This document shows positions 28,656 to 37,278 of a DNA stretch of 64,000 bases, piece by piece; the first letter of the stretch is position 1; each line of letters starts with the position of its first letter. The notes below the pieces were generated by a model, which was not told the DNA's origin, did not search any database, and was given only the letters and a program-made list of their open reading frames with translations. This DNA comes from Pasteurella sp049670895 (GTDB lineage Bacteria > Pseudomonadota > Gammaproteobacteria > Enterobacterales > Pasteurellaceae), in the NCBI RefSeq assembly GCF_049670895.1, contig NZ_CP187170.1, one strand, 5' to 3'. Made by a program: the position numbers and the translations under genes.

Positions 28656-29718
28656 AATACATTTCCTCTTAAATAATAGAAGTCGAAGGATTCTTAATTT
28701 ATAAAACGGATACTTATTTGCATTAAAGCAAGTGTTAAGTACTTTGTGGGCTCCATTATATTTGTTTAAAAAATACTCGCAATCTATTATTTTGATAGAG
28801 GAAATTGATTAAAAAGGAAATAACAAACAACGTAATAAATAAAACCTATTATTGAATATAAAATGAAAATCTTATTGAGGATATAAATGATAACGCATTT
28901 ATTCATCCTCCAATATTAGGGTATCTTTGTCATGTTTTTTTCAGTTTAAGGGCATTCCTTTGCACTGATTGCATAGCCACTCACAGGGAACAGCCTACCA
29001 TGGGCTATCAGCTTGAATATTTTACTGTCACATGTAAAAAAATTGTAAACAAAAATATTGTCTTTAATATTTTTTAGCATTTTATTAACAATAAAATTAA
29101 TTCAACCTGTGGATTTAAACAGAGAATATAAACTATATAATAGAGAATATAGTTTATAAAAATAAATTAAATATTTTGCTTAGACCAAGTGAGAATAAAT
29201 ATCATTATTATCCGAATAAAATAATGTTTATTAAAAAAGAAAAGAAATATTTTAAGCGTGCTTACTATACCACTAAAAAACAAAAATAAATATCAATAAA
29301 ACACAGAAATATTCATTTAAGAAAAAATAAACCTGAATAACGTCCTCATTTATCGAAAGCATGACGTAAACTAAAGGCGAGCCTCATTTCGTTGAAAATT
29401 CAGGTATTGTCAGATAAAAAGTAGGTCTATTCGTCTAGAATAACAGGCAATAAAAAGGCATCTTTCATGATCAAGAATGAAATTTATTTTCAAATAAAAA
29501 ATAAATAACACCGCCAAATTATCTGCTGTTGAGCAATTCAAAAAAAGAAAATAGATGTCATGGTAGGGGCTAAATCTTAATAAGCCAAGATTTAGCCTAT
29601 TGAATAAGGATTATTTTATTGGCACAACCTAATAAAAAAACAATATCCCTGAACTAGCTCTGCTTTCATCGTTCATGCCTTTTAACCCTGATGCTTTTCT
29701 GCAAGAAAATCGCGTAAT
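28656..29718. other. Gene-free AT-rich region upstream of katA
   Basis: About 1.06 kb without a credible protein gene on either strand. It holds the katA promoter at its left end. It contains several inverted repeats: 28973-29008 (ATAGCC ... GGCTAT), 29127-29158 (12-bp perfect arms TATAAACTATAT), a nested set at 29331-29405, and 29568-29597 (GGCTAAATCTT with 8-base loop). The base composition is clearly more AT-rich than the rest of the window. It may hide an sRNA or be decayed sequence. Confidence 0.6.
29331..29405. other. Multi-stem 75-base element, possible structured RNA
   Basis: Outer arms ACCTGAAT / ATTCAGGT enclose three smaller hairpins: ACGTC...GACGT (29340-29367), AGGC-GA-GCCT (29375-29384) and TTTC-GTT-GAAA (29387-29397). 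The size is tRNA-like but loops and invariant tRNA bases are wrong. Strand and function are unknown; this is a structural observation only. Confidence 0.35.
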
Positions 29719-30936
29719 TTATTCTGCCAATGCCACTGCACAAGCATAGGCAGAACTCCATGCCCATTGGAAATTATATCCGCCTAACCAGCCTGTGACA
29801 TCGAGGACTTCACCAATAAAATACAAGCCTTTTACCTGCTGACTTTCCATGGTTTTTGAGGAAATAGCATGGGTATCCACACCGCCCATTGTCACCTCTG
29901 CGGTACGATAGCCTTCTGTGCCATTAGGGAAAAACGTCCAATGATGGATTAAATTGCTTAATTGCTGTAAACGATGTTTGCTGAGTTGGGCAATGGGCTC
30001 GTCTTGAATGCTCTGTTGTTCAAGCCATAATTCCACCAATTTTTTCGGTAAAACACGGCTTAAAGCATTTTTCAGCTGTAATTTCGGTGAAGTTGTGCGT
30101 AATTGTTGTAAAAACTCGCTAATGTCTTGATCGGGCAATAAATCAATTTCAATAGATTCATTCGGTTGCCAATAGTTTGATATTTGCAAAATCGCTGGGC
30201 CTGAAATGCCTCGATGGGTAAATAACATTTGATTACTAAAGGCTTTTCCACACTGTGCTGTCGCCACAATGGGTAAAGAAATGCCTGAAAGTGCGGTATA
30301 AAATTTATCCGTTTCACGCCAAGTGAAAGGCACGAGGCTGGCTCTTGGTGGCAAGACGGCAATACCAAATTGCTCCGCCACTTGATAGCCGAAAGGCGTT
30401 GCCCCTAGCCCTGGCATCGACAGCCCACCCGTTGCAATGACTAAGGCATCGCAATACCAAGTTGAGCCGTTCGCCAGCAAAGAAAAACGCCCTTTTTTAT
30501 CTTCAGATTGCCTTTCTTGATTTAATAGATAAATGTCGCTGACTTGCTGGCGTAACAGGATCTTGACTTGATAATTGGCACATTCTGTCGCTAACATGTC
30601 AACAATCTTTTCCGCCCCCTCATCTGTGAACAATTGCCCTAATTCTTTTTCATGATAGGCAATGCCATATTTCGCCACCATGGCAATAAAATCCCACTGG
30701 GTATAACGGGCTAAAGCGGATTTGACAAAGTGGGGATTTTGCGAAAGATAGTGCTGTGGTGTGACATCTAAATTGGTGAAATTACAAAATCCACCACCAG
30801 ACATCAAAATTTTACGCCCTATTTTTTTGCCATTATCTAGCAAAAGCACTTGTTTACCACGTTTTGCGGCTTGACTTGCACAAAATAATCCCGCTGCTCC
30901 CGCACCGAGAATAATTACTTCAGAATAGTTGTTCAT
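29719..30936 (-). CDS. HI0933-family NAD(P)/FAD-dependent oxidoreductase (YhiN)
   Basis: Flavoprotein of unknown substrate. 405 residues. N-terminal FAD-binding GAGAAGLFCASQAAKRG at ~11-27, then the family signature KIGRKILMSGGGFCNFTN; C-terminal ETLDVTGWLGGYNFQWAWSSA-like segment (VLDVTGWLGGYNFQWAW) is diagnostic for the HI0933/YhiN family. Downstream of the nrf operon in the same direction but separated by a hairpin; no evidence that it is functionally tied to Nrf. Confidence 0.92.
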   Translation of the reverse strand: MNNYSEVIILGAGAAGLFCASQAAKRGKQVLLLDNGKKIGRKILMSGGGFCNFTNLDVTPQHYLSQNPHFVKSALARYTQWDFIAMVAKYGIAYHEKELGQLFTDEGAEKIVDMLATECANYQVKILLRQQVSDIYLLNQERQSEDKKGRFSLLANGSTWYCDALVIATGGLSMPGLGATPFGYQVAEQFGIAVLPPRASLVPFTWRETDKFYTALSGISLPIVATAQCGKAFSNQMLFTHRGISGPAILQISNYWQPNESIEIDLLPDQDISEFLQQLRTTSPKLQLKNALSRVLPKKLVELWLEQQSIQDEPIAQLSKHRLQQLSNLIHHWTFFPNGTEGYRTAEVTMGGVDTHAISSKTMESQQVKGLYFIGEVLDVTGWLGGYNFQWAWSSAYACAVALAE

Positions 30937-30969
30937 AAGATTCTTTGATCACTTATCACGCTTAACGGC

Positions 30970-30996
30970 AATCAGGCGTGCAGATGACGCCTGATT
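30970..30996 (-). terminator. Hairpin at the end of the nrf operon
   Basis: AATCAGGCGT ... ACGCCTGATT (about ten paired bases, 7-base loop) directly after the nrfG stop. The T-run is weak, so read-through into the following flavoprotein gene is possible. Confidence 0.6.
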
Positions 30997-31836
30997 TTAC
31001 CTGATTGAATTGGCTTGTTGTCGGAGTTGTGCCATCTGGATTCGTTGAATGAGCAGACGACGTTCCACATTCGGTCGGTCGGAGTCTAACATTTTTTGCC
31101 ACGTTTGTATGGCTTTTGGATAATTTCCTTGGATAAATGCCTCTGTTGCCAGCAAGGATAAGCTCGCCGTGTCAGTGGGATCACGATCCAAGGCTTGAGT
31201 CAATAAGGCTTCCACCTGAGGGGTGATCTTTTGCCCTGCTTGATAATAATAGGCTGTTGCCATTGCCCCCAAAATATAAGGCTCATCACCCAATAAACCT
31301 TGTGCATAGCCATAGGCAATTAATGCATGTTCAATTTCCTGATTCTCTAAATAGGCTTGCCCAAGGGCTAACCAATTTTCAGCATGATTCGGATCTTGAC
31401 GTAAGGTTTGTTGAAGTCGCTCAATCTTATCTTCCTGTTGCTGTGACATGGCTTGTGTCATAAGTTGCATTTGCTGCTGTAAAAAAGCGTGCTCCCCTGC
31501 TTCCACGGCGGCATAACGTGGTAAGGAAAAATAAGATAATGTGGGTAAAATCACTAACAAAGCAATTAACAACAAATTGAATTTCAAGGAAAAACGTTCC
31601 GTTTTTGCCGTTTGTTGTTCAAAGTGCGGTCGATTTTGAAAAAATTTTTCATCGTCCAGTAAACGCTGACTCAGCTCAGCTTCCAGTGTCTGTTCGGGCT
31701 TCATCGCCATTTGTTCACGATAAAGTGCAATGTTTTGTTGCTGACGATATTGTGTTCGCCACCCTTGCCAATTGGGCAACGGCAGTAATAAACACACGAC
31801 AATCACACCAGTAAAAAAAAGCCATCCCCAAATCAT
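30997..31836 (-). CDS. nrfG: NrfG/CcmI-type TPR protein for cytochrome c nitrite reductase maturation
   Basis: Membrane-anchored tetratricopeptide protein that presents apocytochrome, here NrfA, to the heme lyase. 279 residues: an N-terminal membrane helix (~2-20), a cytoplasmic linker, a second helix near residue 90, then TPR repeats (NWLALGQAYLENQEIEHAL; AIQTWQKMLDSDRPN). It is a CcmI-like two-helix form rather than the short E. coli NrfG. Its start overlaps the nrfF stop by four bases. A paralogue, ccmI, is 15 kb away. Confidence 0.88.
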   Translation of the reverse strand: MIWGWLFFTGVIVVCLLLPLPNWQGWRTQYRQQQNIALYREQMAMKPEQTLEAELSQRLLDDEKFFQNRPHFEQQTAKTERFSLKFNLLLIALLVILPTLSYFSLPRYAAVEAGEHAFLQQQMQLMTQAMSQQQEDKIERLQQTLRQDPNHAENWLALGQAYLENQEIEHALIAYGYAQGLLGDEPYILGAMATAYYYQAGQKITPQVEALLTQALDRDPTDTASLSLLATEAFIQGNYPKAIQTWQKMLDSDRPNVERRLLIQRIQMAQLRQQANSIR

Positions 31837-32330
31837 TTTTCGTTTCCTGTTTTTTCACCCTGTTTTAATAACTGTTGTAATGCGGCTTGCTGTGTGGGAT
31901 CCAACTCAAGACTGGCATGAGGTTGATGTTTCCCTTTTGTTTCACGCCACATTAACCCTAATGCGAGCAACAATAACAAAACTGGCGTACACCACAAAAA
32001 TAAGGTTGTCCACTGAAAAGGTGGCTGATATAGCACAAAATCCCCAAAACGATCAGTCATCACCGCAACAATATCTTGATTGCTTTTACCTTCATTCACC
32101 ATATTGTACACCTCAAGACGTAAATCTGCGGCAAGGGGGGAATTAGATTCCACTAAGTTTTGATTTTGACATTGTGGGCAACGTAAAGACTTGGCTAATT
32201 CAACAGCTCGCCCCCGTGCTTCAGCGGAGTGAAATACATAGGTGTCCACGATTTCAGCCTGTGCAAACAGACTCATTAACACACTTATCAACACACTCAA
32301 ACTGAGCAAAAATCTACCGCACTTTCGCAT
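31833..32330 (-). CDS. nrfF: Heme lyase subunit NrfF (CcmH-like)
   Basis: Periplasm-facing thioreductase subunit of the Nrf-specific heme lyase that attaches heme to the CWSCK site of NrfA. 165 residues: signal peptide or anchor, the redox motif LRCPQCQNQNLVESNSPLA (cysteines three residues apart), and a C-terminal membrane helix. Excellent ribosome-binding site (GGGAGGGGGAAG). Overlaps the preceding thioredoxin gene by 17 bases. Confidence 0.93.
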   Translation of the reverse strand: MRKCGRFLLSLSVLISVLMSLFAQAEIVDTYVFHSAEARGRAVELAKSLRCPQCQNQNLVESNSPLAADLRLEVYNMVNEGKSNQDIVAVMTDRFGDFVLYQPPFQWTTLFLWCTPVLLLLLALGLMWRETKGKHQPHASLELDPTQQAALQQLLKQGEKTGNEK

Positions 32331-32880
32331 CTTCCCCCTCCCATTTTTGGATTTCTGGCAGTAACACCTTTTGCCACACCTCAGAATTTAAAGGACCAAC
32401 ATAGCGATATTGAATCCGCCCTTGTTTATCCACTAAATAGGTTTCTGGTGCCCCGTCTACACCAAGATGATGTGCCAGCTCGCCCTTGCCATCGTAAATC
32501 ACTAACTGATAAGGGTTGCCCAGTTTGGCGAGCATCGCTAAGGCATTTTCTGGCTTATCACGATAATTTAACCCCACAATGGGTATAGATTGGGATAATT
32601 GCAGCAAAAAAGGATGCTCTTTTTGGCAATAAACACACCAACTGCCCCACACATTGAGCAAAAACACGCCTTTCGGCAAGTGTTGAGGCGTTAAGACCCT
32701 GTCCGTTTGCAACAAATCGGGCTGAGCAAATTTCGGCACAGGTTGCCCGATTAAGGCAGAAGCCATTTTTTTCGGATCCTGTTGTAGCCCAATTAACAAT
32801 AAAGCACACACCGCTAACATCACCAAAAGGGGCAAAAACACAAGGCAATTTTTTCTTTTCAACTTCGCTGGCATATTCAC
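32314..32880 (-). CDS. DsbE/CcmG-like thioredoxin of the nrf operon
   Basis: Membrane-anchored periplasmic thioredoxin that keeps apocytochrome cysteines reduced. 188 residues from a GTG at 32880 that overlaps the nrfE stop (GTGA); an ATG at 32874 has better spacing to AGGAG and may be the real start. Redox motif WGSWCVYCQKEHPF, conserved cis-Pro loop GVDGAPETYLVD. Such a gene sits between nrfE and nrfF in Pasteurellaceae, unlike E. coli. Paralogue of ccmG in this window. Confidence 0.92.
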   Translation of the reverse strand: MNMPAKLKRKNCLVFLPLLVMLAVCALLLIGLQQDPKKMASALIGQPVPKFAQPDLLQTDRVLTPQHLPKGVFLLNVWGSWCVYCQKEHPFLLQLSQSIPIVGLNYRDKPENALAMLAKLGNPYQLVIYDGKGELAHHLGVDGAPETYLVDKQGRIQYRYVGPLNSEVWQKVLLPEIQKWEGEDAKVR

Positions 32881-34826
32881 TCTCTCCTATCAGGATTCAA
32901 TGCCTTGTCAATTTCAGGCATGATGCGTTCAGGCTTACGACGTAAAGCAACCACCGCCAACAATGCCCCCAATGCCATTAACAGCCCACCAAGCCACAAC
33001 CCACGCACAAAGGGTTTATATTGCAAACGGAAAGTAAATTCACCTTGTCCTAATTTATCGCCCATCACAATATACACATCACCCAACCAGCCCCAATCAA
33101 TGCCCACTTCGCTCATGTTCATGGTTCGCACATCATAATAACGACGTTCTGGATAAACATCAGCATAAGGCTGCCCTTGCTTGGTCACCACAAAATGGGA
33201 TTTTTCACTGGTGTAATTCGGGCCTAATACATGCTGGAAACCTTGATAATGAAATTGGTAATCGCCCAACGTTTGGCTTTGTTGTGGAGCAAGTCGCACC
33301 CCGATCTCACGGCTATAATAACTGCTCATAATCGCCCCGATCGCCGTCACCGCCACCCCTAAGTGTGCCACCACCATGGCGAACTGTTTGAGGGTAATTT
33401 TTCGCCAAGGTAACCAAAGTGTGGCAAAAAGCAACCAAATTGCCACACTTAATAAACCATAAGCCCCCCAGTGAAAATAGCGAGCGTCATGCGGATCCAC
33501 CTGATAATGAATTAAGCCGTATGCCACCACCAATGCAGGCACGAGCAAGACTAAACGCTGAACAAAACGGGATTTATCTAGCCGTTTCCAATGCATGGAC
33601 AGCACCGCAATCATCAGGAGCATCACCATGACAAACAAAGGAATAAAAAAGGTATTAAAATAAGGTGCCCCGACAGAAATGGATCCCCATTGTAACGCCG
33701 TAAAAACAAGCGGATAAAAGGTGCCTAAAAACACACTGACGCTTGCAATGCTGAACAAAATATTCAGTAATAAAAAGGCATTTTCTTTAGAAAAAAGTGC
33801 AAAACGTACCGCACTTTTTGGCAAATTGACCTTGAGTGCCAATAGGGTGAGGGCACTGACGGTAAAGAGAAAAAAGAGCATGAGTAAGGCAATGCCTCGT
33901 TCATTATCCACGGCAAACGCATGTACCGAGGTTAAAATACCAGAACGAACGATAAAGGTGCCTAATAAGCTGAAAGAAAATGCCAAGAGTGAGAAAAGCA
34001 TTGTCCAATAGCTAAAAATACCTCGTTGTTCGGTGATGGATAAACTGTGTAATAACGCCAAACCCAATAACCAAGGCATTAAAGAGGCATTTTCCACGGG
34101 GTCCCAAAACCACCAACCTCCCCAGCCGAGTTCGTAATACGCCCACCATGCTCCGAGGGCAATCCCTAAAGTTAAAAATAACCACGACACCAACACCCAT
34201 GGTCGCATCATGCGGGCTAAAGCCGCATCTAAATGCCCACTGACTAACGCCGAAACGGTAATTGCAAAGTTCACCGCAAAGCCAACATAACCGAAATACA
34301 GTAAAGGGGGATGAAAAATCAGCCCCACATCTTGCAACATCGGGTTTAAATCACGCCCTTCAAAGGCTGGCGGAAAATGCCGTTCAAAGGGGTTGGATAA
34401 TAATAAAATAAATAAGCAAAAGCCAAGGCAAAGCATGCCGAGCACAGATAAGGTTCTGGCTGAAATAATGGGATCTTTATGACGACTTGAAAAGGCAAAC
34501 AACATCAACCAAATGGCTAAAGCAAAAAGCCAAAAAAGCATCGAGCCTTCATGCCCTCCCCAAGTCGCTGAGAGTTTAAAGAAAATGGGAAGTTGTGAAT
34601 TTGAATGTTGTGCCACATATTGCACAGAAAAATCATCGGTGGCAAAGGCATAGGCCAAACCGCATAAGGCAATGCTAGTGAAGATACCAAACAGATAACT
34701 TAAATTCCACGCTGTCCCAATCATATAAGGCTTGCGTAAGAAAATGCCTAATTGTGGCACCAATGCCAGTAACAAGGCACAAAATGTCGCGATGAGTAAA
34801 GCAAAAAAACCGAGTTCTGGAATCAT
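32877..34826 (-). CDS. nrfE: Heme lyase subunit NrfE (CcmF family)
   Basis: Polytopic membrane heme lyase for NrfA. 649 residues, about 14-15 membrane helices. The tryptophan-rich heme-handling WWD motif GWGGWWFWDPVENASLMPWL is near residue 235, and conserved His pairs flank it (FHPPLLYFGY). Very similar to the general CcmF at 48-50 kb. It starts 74 bases after nrfD, with a terminator-like hairpin between. Confidence 0.95.
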   Translation of the reverse strand: MIPELGFFALLIATFCALLLALVPQLGIFLRKPYMIGTAWNLSYLFGIFTSIALCGLAYAFATDDFSVQYVAQHSNSQLPIFFKLSATWGGHEGSMLFWLFALAIWLMLFAFSSRHKDPIISARTLSVLGMLCLGFCLFILLLSNPFERHFPPAFEGRDLNPMLQDVGLIFHPPLLYFGYVGFAVNFAITVSALVSGHLDAALARMMRPWVLVSWLFLTLGIALGAWWAYYELGWGGWWFWDPVENASLMPWLLGLALLHSLSITEQRGIFSYWTMLFSLLAFSFSLLGTFIVRSGILTSVHAFAVDNERGIALLMLFFLFTVSALTLLALKVNLPKSAVRFALFSKENAFLLLNILFSIASVSVFLGTFYPLVFTALQWGSISVGAPYFNTFFIPLFVMVMLLMIAVLSMHWKRLDKSRFVQRLVLLVPALVVAYGLIHYQVDPHDARYFHWGAYGLLSVAIWLLFATLWLPWRKITLKQFAMVVAHLGVAVTAIGAIMSSYYSREIGVRLAPQQSQTLGDYQFHYQGFQHVLGPNYTSEKSHFVVTKQGQPYADVYPERRYYDVRTMNMSEVGIDWGWLGDVYIVMGDKLGQGEFTFRLQYKPFVRGLWLGGLLMALGALLAVVALRRKPERIMPEIDKALNPDRRE

Positions 34827-34855
34827 ATCAATGTCAAGGTAAGCAAAAAAACCGT

Positions 34856-34886
34856 GTCAAAAAGGCGAACGAACGCCCGCCTTTTT
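34856..34886 (-). terminator. Hairpin between nrfD and nrfE
   Basis: On the minus strand AAAAAGGCGGGCG-TTC-GTTCGCCTTTTT is a G/C stem followed by a T-run, inside the nrf operon. It probably attenuates transcription so that the maturation genes are made at lower level than nrfABCD. Confidence 0.65.
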
Positions 34887-34900
34887 ATCAAATTAAGCCC

Positions 34901-35860
34901 TTATGCAAGGGTCATTTGTCCTGCATAGAGGATAAAAAAACGCAAACATAGCACGCCCACTAAGCCTAAGCAAGCCACCCATAACATAAAGCCTTTTCGG
35001 TGTTTGAGCTGAGGATTCGCTATGGCATTGAGCAATAAAGGTAACACCAACCCCACGCCAACAACGCCAATCCAAAACACGTTTGCCCAGAATCCCCCAG
35101 AAAGTGCGGTATGAAATGCAACTGTTTTTTGTCCCCCACCTAAATACAAACCAATAAAGAAAGCGGCGAGTAAGAAAAGCTCAATGAACATCACGGGTTG
35201 CTCAAATTTATGCAAAAAACCTAACGAGGCAGAATGCGTCTTTTCTTTGGTGAATAACAAGGTGCAAACAATCAATGCTGCAATCCCTGAGGAGGTTCCC
35301 GATGCTAAAAATAAAATCGGTAACACAGGGTTATTTAACATCGGGTAGCTGATCAACGCAGATAATAAAAAGCCCGTATATGCCCCTAATAAAACCGAGA
35401 AAAGGAGCAACATGATCTCAATGAAACCTGTCAGTTTGCTGGCAAAGGCAATGCACTGATTCACAAAGCCCAAAGGTTTGGCATATTTCTCAATGACGTG
35501 GGCGACAAGTTGCTGGAAAATAATCGCCAACCAGAGCAGTAAACAAGCCATGTACACTTGGAATAACATCACCCCCATCGACATAATGGAAGTAGAACTG
35601 TAATTGAACATTAAATACCAGAATGTCCAAGGTTTGGTTAAATGAAAAATCAAAATCACCAACCCCAGTGTGATACTTAATGGGGCTAAAAATGCCGTAC
35701 AGCGAATCACATTATTCTGTGCAGGATCCTCACCCGCTAAGCCCGCCCGTTTTAATAAGACCGCTAACATGGTAGCACCAGCAGAAATCCCCAATAAAAA
35801 CAAATAAATGGCGATAGTGTGATCCCATACTAAAGACGGGAAATGAAATGGACTGTTCAT
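34901..35860 (-). CDS. nrfD: Nitrite reductase membrane subunit NrfD
   Basis: Integral quinol-oxidising subunit that passes electrons from menaquinol to NrfC. 319 residues, eight to nine membrane helices, NrfD/PsrC family (FPSLVWDHTIAIYLFLLGISAG at the N-terminus). Start overlaps the nrfC stop by four bases; GGGGAG is just upstream. Confidence 0.95.
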   Translation of the reverse strand: MNSPFHFPSLVWDHTIAIYLFLLGISAGATMLAVLLKRAGLAGEDPAQNNVIRCTAFLAPLSITLGLVILIFHLTKPWTFWYLMFNYSSTSIMSMGVMLFQVYMACLLLWLAIIFQQLVAHVIEKYAKPLGFVNQCIAFASKLTGFIEIMLLLFSVLLGAYTGFLLSALISYPMLNNPVLPILFLASGTSSGIAALIVCTLLFTKEKTHSASLGFLHKFEQPVMFIELFLLAAFFIGLYLGGGQKTVAFHTALSGGFWANVFWIGVVGVGLVLPLLLNAIANPQLKHRKGFMLWVACLGLVGVLCLRFFILYAGQMTLA

Positions 35861-36537
35861 CGTCTTAGCTCCCCTCTTTTGGCTGGTACATGATAAAGTT
35901 GCGGATCAGTGCCTAACTCCACTTTGGTGCGATACACTTGTTGTTCGTGGATTTTTTGCGAAATGTCACTGTTTGGATCATTCAGATCACCAAACGTCAA
36001 GGCATTAGTTGGGCAAGATTCCACACAAGCAGGTAATTTGCCTTTGGCTAAATTGGTGTCACGGCAGAAATTACATTTATCCGCCGATTTGTGTATTGGA
36101 TGAATGAATCGAACACGATATGGACAAACCGCAATACAATATTGACAGCCGACACAAAGATCTTTGTGCACATCCACAATGCCTGTTTCTTTATCCACAA
36201 AAGACGCCCCAGTTGGGCAAACGTGCACACAAGGTGCATTATGGCAATGCTGACAAGAGTGGCGGAAAAATTCATATTCTGTATTAGGAAATTCACCGTA
36301 AGGCTCGCTACGGATAATCTCCAAACGAGACACCCCTTCTGGGACGTGATTGGTTTCACGGCATGCCTCCATACAAGCGGTACAGCCGATACAAGCGGTT
36401 TCATCATGTAACATGGCATAACGAATCGGTTTTTTGGTCTCGCTAGCAGGCTGTGCCACTGATTTCATTGATGTTCCCGTCATCAGGATTAACGCCCCCA
36501 TGCCAGAAACAAAGTTTCGACGTGAGCAAGCTGTCAT
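35857..36537 (-). CDS. nrfC: Nitrite reductase iron-sulfur subunit NrfC
   Basis: Periplasmic ferredoxin-like subunit carrying electrons from NrfD to NrfB. 226 residues. Tat signal with twin arginines (CSRRNFVSGMGAL, residues 4-16). Four cysteine clusters for four 4Fe-4S centres: CIGCTACMEAC, CQHCHNAPCVHVC, CVGCQYCIAVC and CNFC...CVESC. Overlaps nrfB and nrfD by four bases each, showing tight translational coupling. Confidence 0.96.
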   Translation of the reverse strand: MTACSRRNFVSGMGALILMTGTSMKSVAQPASETKKPIRYAMLHDETACIGCTACMEACRETNHVPEGVSRLEIIRSEPYGEFPNTEYEFFRHSCQHCHNAPCVHVCPTGASFVDKETGIVDVHKDLCVGCQYCIAVCPYRVRFIHPIHKSADKCNFCRDTNLAKGKLPACVESCPTNALTFGDLNDPNSDISQKIHEQQVYRTKVELGTDPQLYHVPAKRGELRR

Positions 36538-37181
36538 GGTGTATCCTTTTGTTGTGGGGCATAAATATGTGGTGCTTGTAAATGAGCTCGACGTTTTTGT
36601 TGCTCACCATGACAATCCACGCAAAGTTTCACTTGGTCTTTTTTCGTGATACCCGACATTTTATCTTGTGCAGGATGCAAGGTATGGCAACTTGCACAAG
36701 GTAATTTCATGGCATGAACATCATGTGCCCACAAAGTTTCGCGTAATTTTTTCGGTTGGTGGCAAGCAAAACAAACCTGATTTTGTTCTTCCACAGTAAA
36801 CATAGGTTTTTCATCACTGAAAATATTGCCACGAAAACGCATGACATCTTTCACTCCACGACGGTGATCTTCAGAAATATTGCCATGACAGCTCACACAG
36901 GTGATCGGTTTTCCTGTATTCGGATTTTTTTCAGATAAGTGGGTGCCGTGAAATTTACCAAAATGAAAGACGCCGCCTGATTGGCTATTATTGGCATCTA
37001 ATTTATGGCATTTTGCACAATATTGGTTAGGATCACGCTGATGCTCTAACGTTGGCTCATACGTGAATTGGCTCACCTCATGACCTTTTAGCTTATCTGC
37101 CTGTGCAACCGCACCGATACAAAAAGCCATTACGCCGAGGGTGATCGCTATTCCTTGTTTGATTAGGGAATGTAAGCTCAT
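36534..37181 (-). CDS. nrfB: Pentaheme cytochrome c NrfB
   Basis: Small periplasmic multiheme electron donor to NrfA. 215 residues with a signal peptide (ending near AQA). Five CxxCH motifs: CAKCH, CVSCH, CFACH, CASCH and CVDCH. The gene is separated from nrfA by 97 bases that include an uptake-signal hairpin. Heme attachment should need the general Ccm system. Confidence 0.95.
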   Translation of the reverse strand: MSLHSLIKQGIAITLGVMAFCIGAVAQADKLKGHEVSQFTYEPTLEHQRDPNQYCAKCHKLDANNSQSGGVFHFGKFHGTHLSEKNPNTGKPITCVSCHGNISEDHRRGVKDVMRFRGNIFSDEKPMFTVEEQNQVCFACHQPKKLRETLWAHDVHAMKLPCASCHTLHPAQDKMSGITKKDQVKLCVDCHGEQQKRRAHLQAPHIYAPQQKDTP

Positions 37182-37211
37182 ATGTAGTACCTCAAAATTC
37201 GTGTTAAAAGC

Positions 37212-37265
37212 ACCGCACTTTCTTTCCTGTTTGAATCCTTAGTGCTTAAAAGTGCGGTCGTTTTT
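37212..37265 (-). terminator. Uptake-signal inverted pair between nrfA and nrfB
   Basis: ACCGCACTTT and AAAGTGCGGT lie about 30 bases apart between two co-directional genes. On the minus strand the second arm is followed by C TTTC T, a modest T-run. It is a likely partial terminator limiting nrfB expression relative to nrfA. Confidence 0.6.
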
Positions 37266-37278
37266 GACAAAGTTTCTG

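Noticed and set aside
29331..29405. A tRNA gene
   Set aside because: The size and outer stem fit, but there is no GTTCRA loop, no proper anticodon loop and the inner hairpin loops are too short or too long on both strands.
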